Assembly (NCBI GenBank): GCA_017645645.1 | Contig: JAGCOB010000008.1 | Location: forward strand, 124,001 to 188,000 | Source: Prevotella sp. | GTDB taxonomy: Bacteria > Bacteroidota > Bacteroidia > Bacteroidales > Bacteroidaceae | Length of the DNA stretch: 64,000 nucleotides | Direction of reading: 5' to 3' | Shown: positions 61,901 to 64,000 of the stretch, piece by piece | How the letters are laid out: every line of letters begins with the position of its first letter | How positions within the stretch are numbered: position 1 is the stretch's first letter | Position numbers and translations under genes: made by a program | Notes under the pieces: generated by a model | What the model saw: the letters and a program-made list of their open reading frames with translations, nothing else | The model's database searches: none | What the model was told of the DNA's origin: nothing

Positions 61901-64000
61901 CACCTTGACGGCTGATGATATTTTCTCATTGTTTAAAAATACGACGATACCAAACTTCTTTAATTCTGACGGTTCCATCAATACCGATCCGACTACCGGT
62001 TACTGGAAAGAGAATGGTGTGTTGCCGGTCTATGCCGGACGTCTGATGAATACCATCCAGCGCGCAGACTTCTGCGGTGTGTTTGGTAGTCGTATGGTGA
62101 TGCAGGGTGCCCAGGACCGTGTGCCGGAGATCGTGGACCACACTAACTACACCATCAACCGTGTCCGTGAGGTATCACTCAATCAGAAGCACTCTGTGAT
62201 TACAGCAGATTTGGCGCTTAAAGACGGCAAAGCTCCAGCCGCTAATTTCCCAGAAGACCAGAATCCTGATGATTTTGCTGACCTTGATAAAGCCGTTCAT
62301 GGCAATTACTTCGGTATCTATAACGTCGTGAACTATCTGGGTGCACTGACCAGCGACGTACACTTCATGGCTGACAAAGACATTCGCAGAACCGACAATA
62401 GCGACACAGATACGTATGGACCTACAGGTAACGACGACCTGACTTACTATAACTGGAAGAAAAAGCATATCAATGAGCGCAAGCGTAACAACGGTATCAG
62501 CTTGAACAAGGTGGCACTGGCATCAGGTGTGTATCTGGAGCTGTACACCGAGAAAGTACAGGGTACCGACCTGGGACTCTATGAGAAAGACTGGGGCTAC
62601 ATTACAGGTGTTGTAGAGCTTGACCTGATCAATGTGCAGCCAGGTATCGGTGGTGGTTTCGTATATGCTAAGAACGAACACAGGCCAGGTGCCTACGCCA
62701 AGCAGAAGCATACCACACTGACAGCTCTTAACGCTGATGCTATTACTCGAAAAGACTTCACCTATAGTGGAACTCCCGTAGAATGGGAGACCTCTGGTAA
62801 CTTCGTACATGGTACACAGATTATCATCGATGACTGTTACAACGTCAGTGGAAAATATAGCGGAGGTGATGCCGTACCTGCCCACTATTGGTTCATCAAG
62901 GGACAGGTTTATGTTTACGACCAGTATATCTCGGCTTATACGGGTGCTCCTAATGCCTATAGTGAGTCGGTGGATATTCCGTTGACCATCACCGCTGCTT
63001 CACACGGTACGATGAAACTGCTCAACGTAATGCCCAATAAATATGCTTACTTTGCTTCACCTAACACGAAACTTGAGGAAGGCAAGAAGATAGTTATCAA
63101 CGATGTAGAGTATTACTTGAACGATCCTATCAGCTATTGGGACTGGTATTTGCTGACCAAATCGGAGCAGGAGTTGTTTGTCGACCAGACCTACGTCACC
63201 ATCGCTGACTGCACGGTAGGCACTAACAACGTTGCTGTTGCTAATGGTAACGTGATGTTGCCTGGTAATAGTAGCACAGAGGGTACATACGAATATTACA
63301 AGAACCTTGCTCTGTCAAAGTCTTTGGAAGAGGGCGAACCTGAAGTGAAGTATGTTCACAACACGACAACTGGTCAGGATGTTGCTTTCGACTTTGTGTT
63401 CCGTTCATCCAACAACCTCGGTCATGATACGGGTTATATGCTGACCTATAAGGTCAACAACCCCACCGACTGGAATACCTGGTACACGAAGTATGAAAGT
63501 GCTGCACATGAGAAGAACCAGACAGGAGGTACTGGTTATGAAGACGGTCCGACTTATTACCTGACCAGTGGAACAGGCGGTGTCTTCGGTCAGCGCAATT
63601 ACAAGGTGAGCAACCTCATCTCGAAGGAGGTTTACGACACTTATCAGAGCATCGTAACCAATCATTCTTCAGCAATTCCTGCTGGTCAGGCAAGCTTCGA
63701 AGGTGCCTATCTGGTGACGACGGAGTATGACAATGGCACCAAGCGCCTGCATGTAGGAAGTACCGTTTCCGCAACAGAAGCAGGCTCTATGACAGGCTAT
63801 GTGGCTCCTGCCTACATCTGTACCACCACCATCCCGCTCAGCAAGACGGAGTTCATCTATGTCGGTACCCGTATGACGGAGGCTGAGAAGACGGCCTATT
63901 ACAACAGGTTCCACAAAGAGGGTGCCACAGCTGTCGAAGAGCAGATAGCTCAGGAAATTCTCAATAATATCGTTCCTGCTTACTACTGTACAAGTGATGG
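55968..64000 (+). CDS. Giant exported VYGGGN-repeat protein (3' end outside window)
   Basis: The frame beginning with ATG 55968 stays open to the end of the window, more than 2,670 codons. The signal peptide is RLLLMVAMFNVQCLMFNVYAQ, part of it encoded by a heptamer repeat. From residue 38 to about 1910 it holds roughly forty short motifs of the type (V/I)(Y/F)GGGN, such as HVYGGGNAG, NLYGGGNEG, NVFGGGKG and KIFGGAYG, spaced about 40-70 residues apart, as in a repetitive beta-rich rod. A different region without the motif follows (from about 1910), with EAAYYELRYQCTHECTDND. It is 15 nt downstream of the last fimbrillin gene. A role as a very long adhesin made with the fimbriae is likely but unproven. 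Confidence 0.8.
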   Translation, partial: MTNIYHIIRCKHWKRLLLMVAMFNVQCLMFNVYAQIVIGGHVYGGGNAGNTGGNTTVTVYAGDLNRAFGGARMADVGGRAFMNIDGAHASNYIVINRLYGGNDIAGSIGTGFKDKSDDQLPELPDAIKDHAANNGVDKTWTALVLISTKTVTTGTDDEAVTTEAEGAQKIYIGQLFGGGDGEYTYGSRSEGGKTVYYAIEDNVEVATSSTALTVPNLGKTFVDIHGGSIVYAYGGGNNATITERTVISMDNPSEVVNSIIDASNPNAGTGGELLTNDRFENMMGINTTFSYPSSDAYQIGRFFGGNNKADMAIRPRWNLQQGKIRNLYGGGNEGRMTSPEGLLLEIKGDGMVVDNVYGGCRKADIKPLYNNNDETPVPYSQVQLPSADNPNNIPAGYASRVRVTAGHVNNVYGGNDISGNVYGGNTVGILTHIYGDVYGGGNGSYAYTDNVKLKDDPHWSDFYYNPDEVLEAAGITGVSDDLKSVTALNLIRPNAEKVSLLVRGTADNPAIVDGSLYVGGNSASLRENVEGSSSGDQTHIKIGSYTIIDNVFLGNNGANMIKYNEADAEGRGEGVLRTFARTNIATDGSKFNSMDLTDKDVFGKYMEGCAMKVKSTVVFESRANGDGVDYIPYSTKFGSFYCGGNVGSMITDGKTTINFSDEVIIYDKVVGGCNNAFVTPQSGFNAIYEGGITGNPDSAPEGAIGDKLQLNFAGLKIQPKRWNDAHTELIWNTIKSSTGERVPPVTEGASPESPVTSTPDDLDRRFDGGNIYGGCYNSGIVNGNVVININSSIVDREILFDRVEEDETGEDKLYGNEQYHILERHSGVILSEQGMDVLGKALNVFGGGKGVNTEIWGSTTINLNRGYMFQIFGGSEQGGIGHGIYNEGTGKIEYTYNANNSTYINLNGPTAGVSRKDNMTEEIAECEFMYGGGFLGPVAGNCIINLGNGRIFNSFAGSCNADILGHTETYIGTNGFPYVRDFVYGGNDLGGRILGTANFDGRLRNDVVRGKVSNTDMLNASAYMEYVQGRVEKIFGGAYGVYDYKDSHYRDYFDADGHAKTGYYKPFLGNAFINFRPTDTNNPLNTVEQIYGAGQGYLGEEEEDLMQNSSYILVDVPQSMTTYQGTEIFGAGECGGVGMGVTKATADAVSTAHQASAVIDLLSGHFKAVYGGSYQEGVTRRTVVNVPAGSTFRCEKIFGGAYGLDNEYPCDVYESNVNWNSSDALVGAYRTGIYGGNNNCRRTLYSKVNINAPVYYDKTNTYYATVYGAGYGKDTWAQYTDVNLNDGARLYEVYGGGQLGRVMNKNSVDAWASEANAQAAAEYAIAHDAWEELSASEQATTPEPQAPQDIDLSIGSGYTDNGLNDPLAVARNGKKYNTNVIINQGADVCGYMYGGSLSGAYAYGGGLGDANTPNTGDVHGTTFIGLFGGKVTKDLYAAGTVGSVNNKYKVAKDDSNNPFIASANAYIEGGTARNVYGGGWQGSVGYHAGAISESTTGDVLGETHVIIGKLDGTSFIDGIPAIERNAYGGGEGGAVFGTTHITMNKGFIGYRHFDAVPTTDTDLDYIKVGDDYYQEKLHDETWSGDGTNRLYDSGCIFGGGYIDNSSVDIANVKMYGGHVRNALFGGGEIAAVGRGIINASGQDNSVRTLQGIYKAGKAYVELYEGHVHRNVFGGGRGYNNLGEGGTLYSDGYVFGQTEVRIYGGEVGSDKGMERGDGNVFGGGDIGYVYSAYEQDGKLFVGIKDGNRFDDKYEGYYYAYDLEKNNGPKAYIPADFVYNENDPKWVKDGSEFVLTEDCKVLVEPHPKATSAVTINNHSYNVGDYVPTTDLNTMGNKNTDGDWSSLDPTGIIIHNAVFAGGNTSSGSSTVYANTTTVFGNATASINDVYHRDLITLGTGHTGGLYGDGNLTFVDGYRGLNITNYGTDYYSIAREITIAQYDALPAREAAYYELRYQCTHECTDNDGTTYYPQSEEHKKASTLTADDIFSLFKNTTIPNFFNSDGSINTDPTTGYWKENGVLPVYAGRLMNTIQRADFCGVFGSRMVMQGAQDRVPEIVDHTNYTINRVREVSLNQKHSVITADLALKDGKAPAANFPEDQNPDDFADLDKAVHGNYFGIYNVVNYLGALTSDVHFMADKDIRRTDNSDTDTYGPTGNDDLTYYNWKKKHINERKRNNGISLNKVALASGVYLELYTEKVQGTDLGLYEKDWGYITGVVELDLINVQPGIGGGFVYAKNEHRPGAYAKQKHTTLTALNADAITRKDFTYSGTPVEWETSGNFVHGTQIIIDDCYNVSGKYSGGDAVPAHYWFIKGQVYVYDQYISAYTGAPNAYSESVDIPLTITAASHGTMKLLNVMPNKYAYFASPNTKLEEGKKIVINDVEYYLNDPISYWDWYLLTKSEQELFVDQTYVTIADCTVGTNNVAVANGNVMLPGNSSTEGTYEYYKNLALSKSLEEGEPEVKYVHNTTTGQDVAFDFVFRSSNNLGHDTGYMLTYKVNNPTDWNTWYTKYESAAHEKNQTGGTGYEDGPTYYLTSGTGGVFGQRNYKVSNLISKEVYDTYQSIVTNHSSAIPAGQASFEGAYLVTTEYDNGTKRLHVGSTVSATEAGSMTGYVAPAYICTTTIPLSKTEFIYVGTRMTEAEKTAYYNRFHKEGATAVEEQIAQEILNNIVPAYYCTSD
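56033..56065. repeat. Heptamer repeat encoding part of the giant protein signal peptide
   Basis: GTTCAAT, GTTCAAT, GTTTAAT, GTTCAAT and a partial fifth copy. It encodes FNVQCLMFNV in the signal-peptide core. Confidence 0.9.

Overview
The window looks like chromosomal DNA of a Bacteroidales bacterium, most likely Prevotella or a close relative. The evidence is: promoters of the Bacteroidetes type (TTTG about 20 nt upstream of TAnnTTTG) and little sign of Shine-Dalgarno sequences; a Bacteroidetes-style division and cell wall (dcw) cluster without murF or ddl; a BspA-like leucine-rich-repeat protein; a GH95 fucosidase; a glycine-lipid acyltransferase pair; and a FimB/Mfa2-type fimbrial operon. 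No transposase, phage gene, rRNA or CRISPR array was seen. One tRNA (Glu, TTC) is present.

Layout. 1-7.2 kb: a partial thioredoxin-like exported protein, a membrane-bound SpoIIE-type phosphatase divergent from ung, a DUF3109 gene, then a GH95 fucosidase followed at once by an AraC regulator. 7.2-12.1 kb: an exported alpha/beta hydrolase, a BspA-type LRR/GLUG protein and a 46-residue peptide gene. 12.1-16.5 kb: gyrB with a CDF metal transporter, a tRNA-Glu/rpsT unit, and recO. 16.5-32.1 kb: the dcw cluster on the minus strand, transcribed mraZ-rsmH-ftsL-ftsI-murE-mraY-murD-ftsW-murG-murC-ftsQ-ftsA-ftsZ, with three MraZ-box repeats in front of mraZ. 32.5-45.3 kb: glsA-glsB, a dGTPase, dut-TPR-DUF4292-EnvC-like, an M20 peptidase, and an operon of acyl-CoA ligase, prfB, a 47-residue membrane protein and a CYTH protein. 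45.3-64 kb: a fimbria locus with a repeat-rich control region, a TPR-membrane-AraC regulator, a DUF3575/OmpA-like protein, two paralogous fimbrillins around a FimB/Mfa2 anchor, two more lipoproteins, and a giant VYGGGN-repeat exported protein that runs off the end (more than 2,670 residues).

Two things stand out. First, at least twelve places carry short degenerate tandem repeats of 7, 8, 9 or 15 nt. They lie between genes, at gene junctions, between divergent promoters, as in-frame insertions in the fucosidase, and within the signal peptides of three consecutive fimbrial-locus genes. Second, the control region of the fimbria locus holds a 17-bp inverted repeat around an 81-bp AT-rich segment containing a promoter-like element, then four copies of a 22-bp tandem repeat ending about 11 bp before the -33 element of the regulator gene. 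Both are candidates for variable expression of the surface structure.

All names rest on reading motifs and gene order; no database search was possible. Start codons were chosen by hand, using the promoter motifs and signal peptides where they helped.
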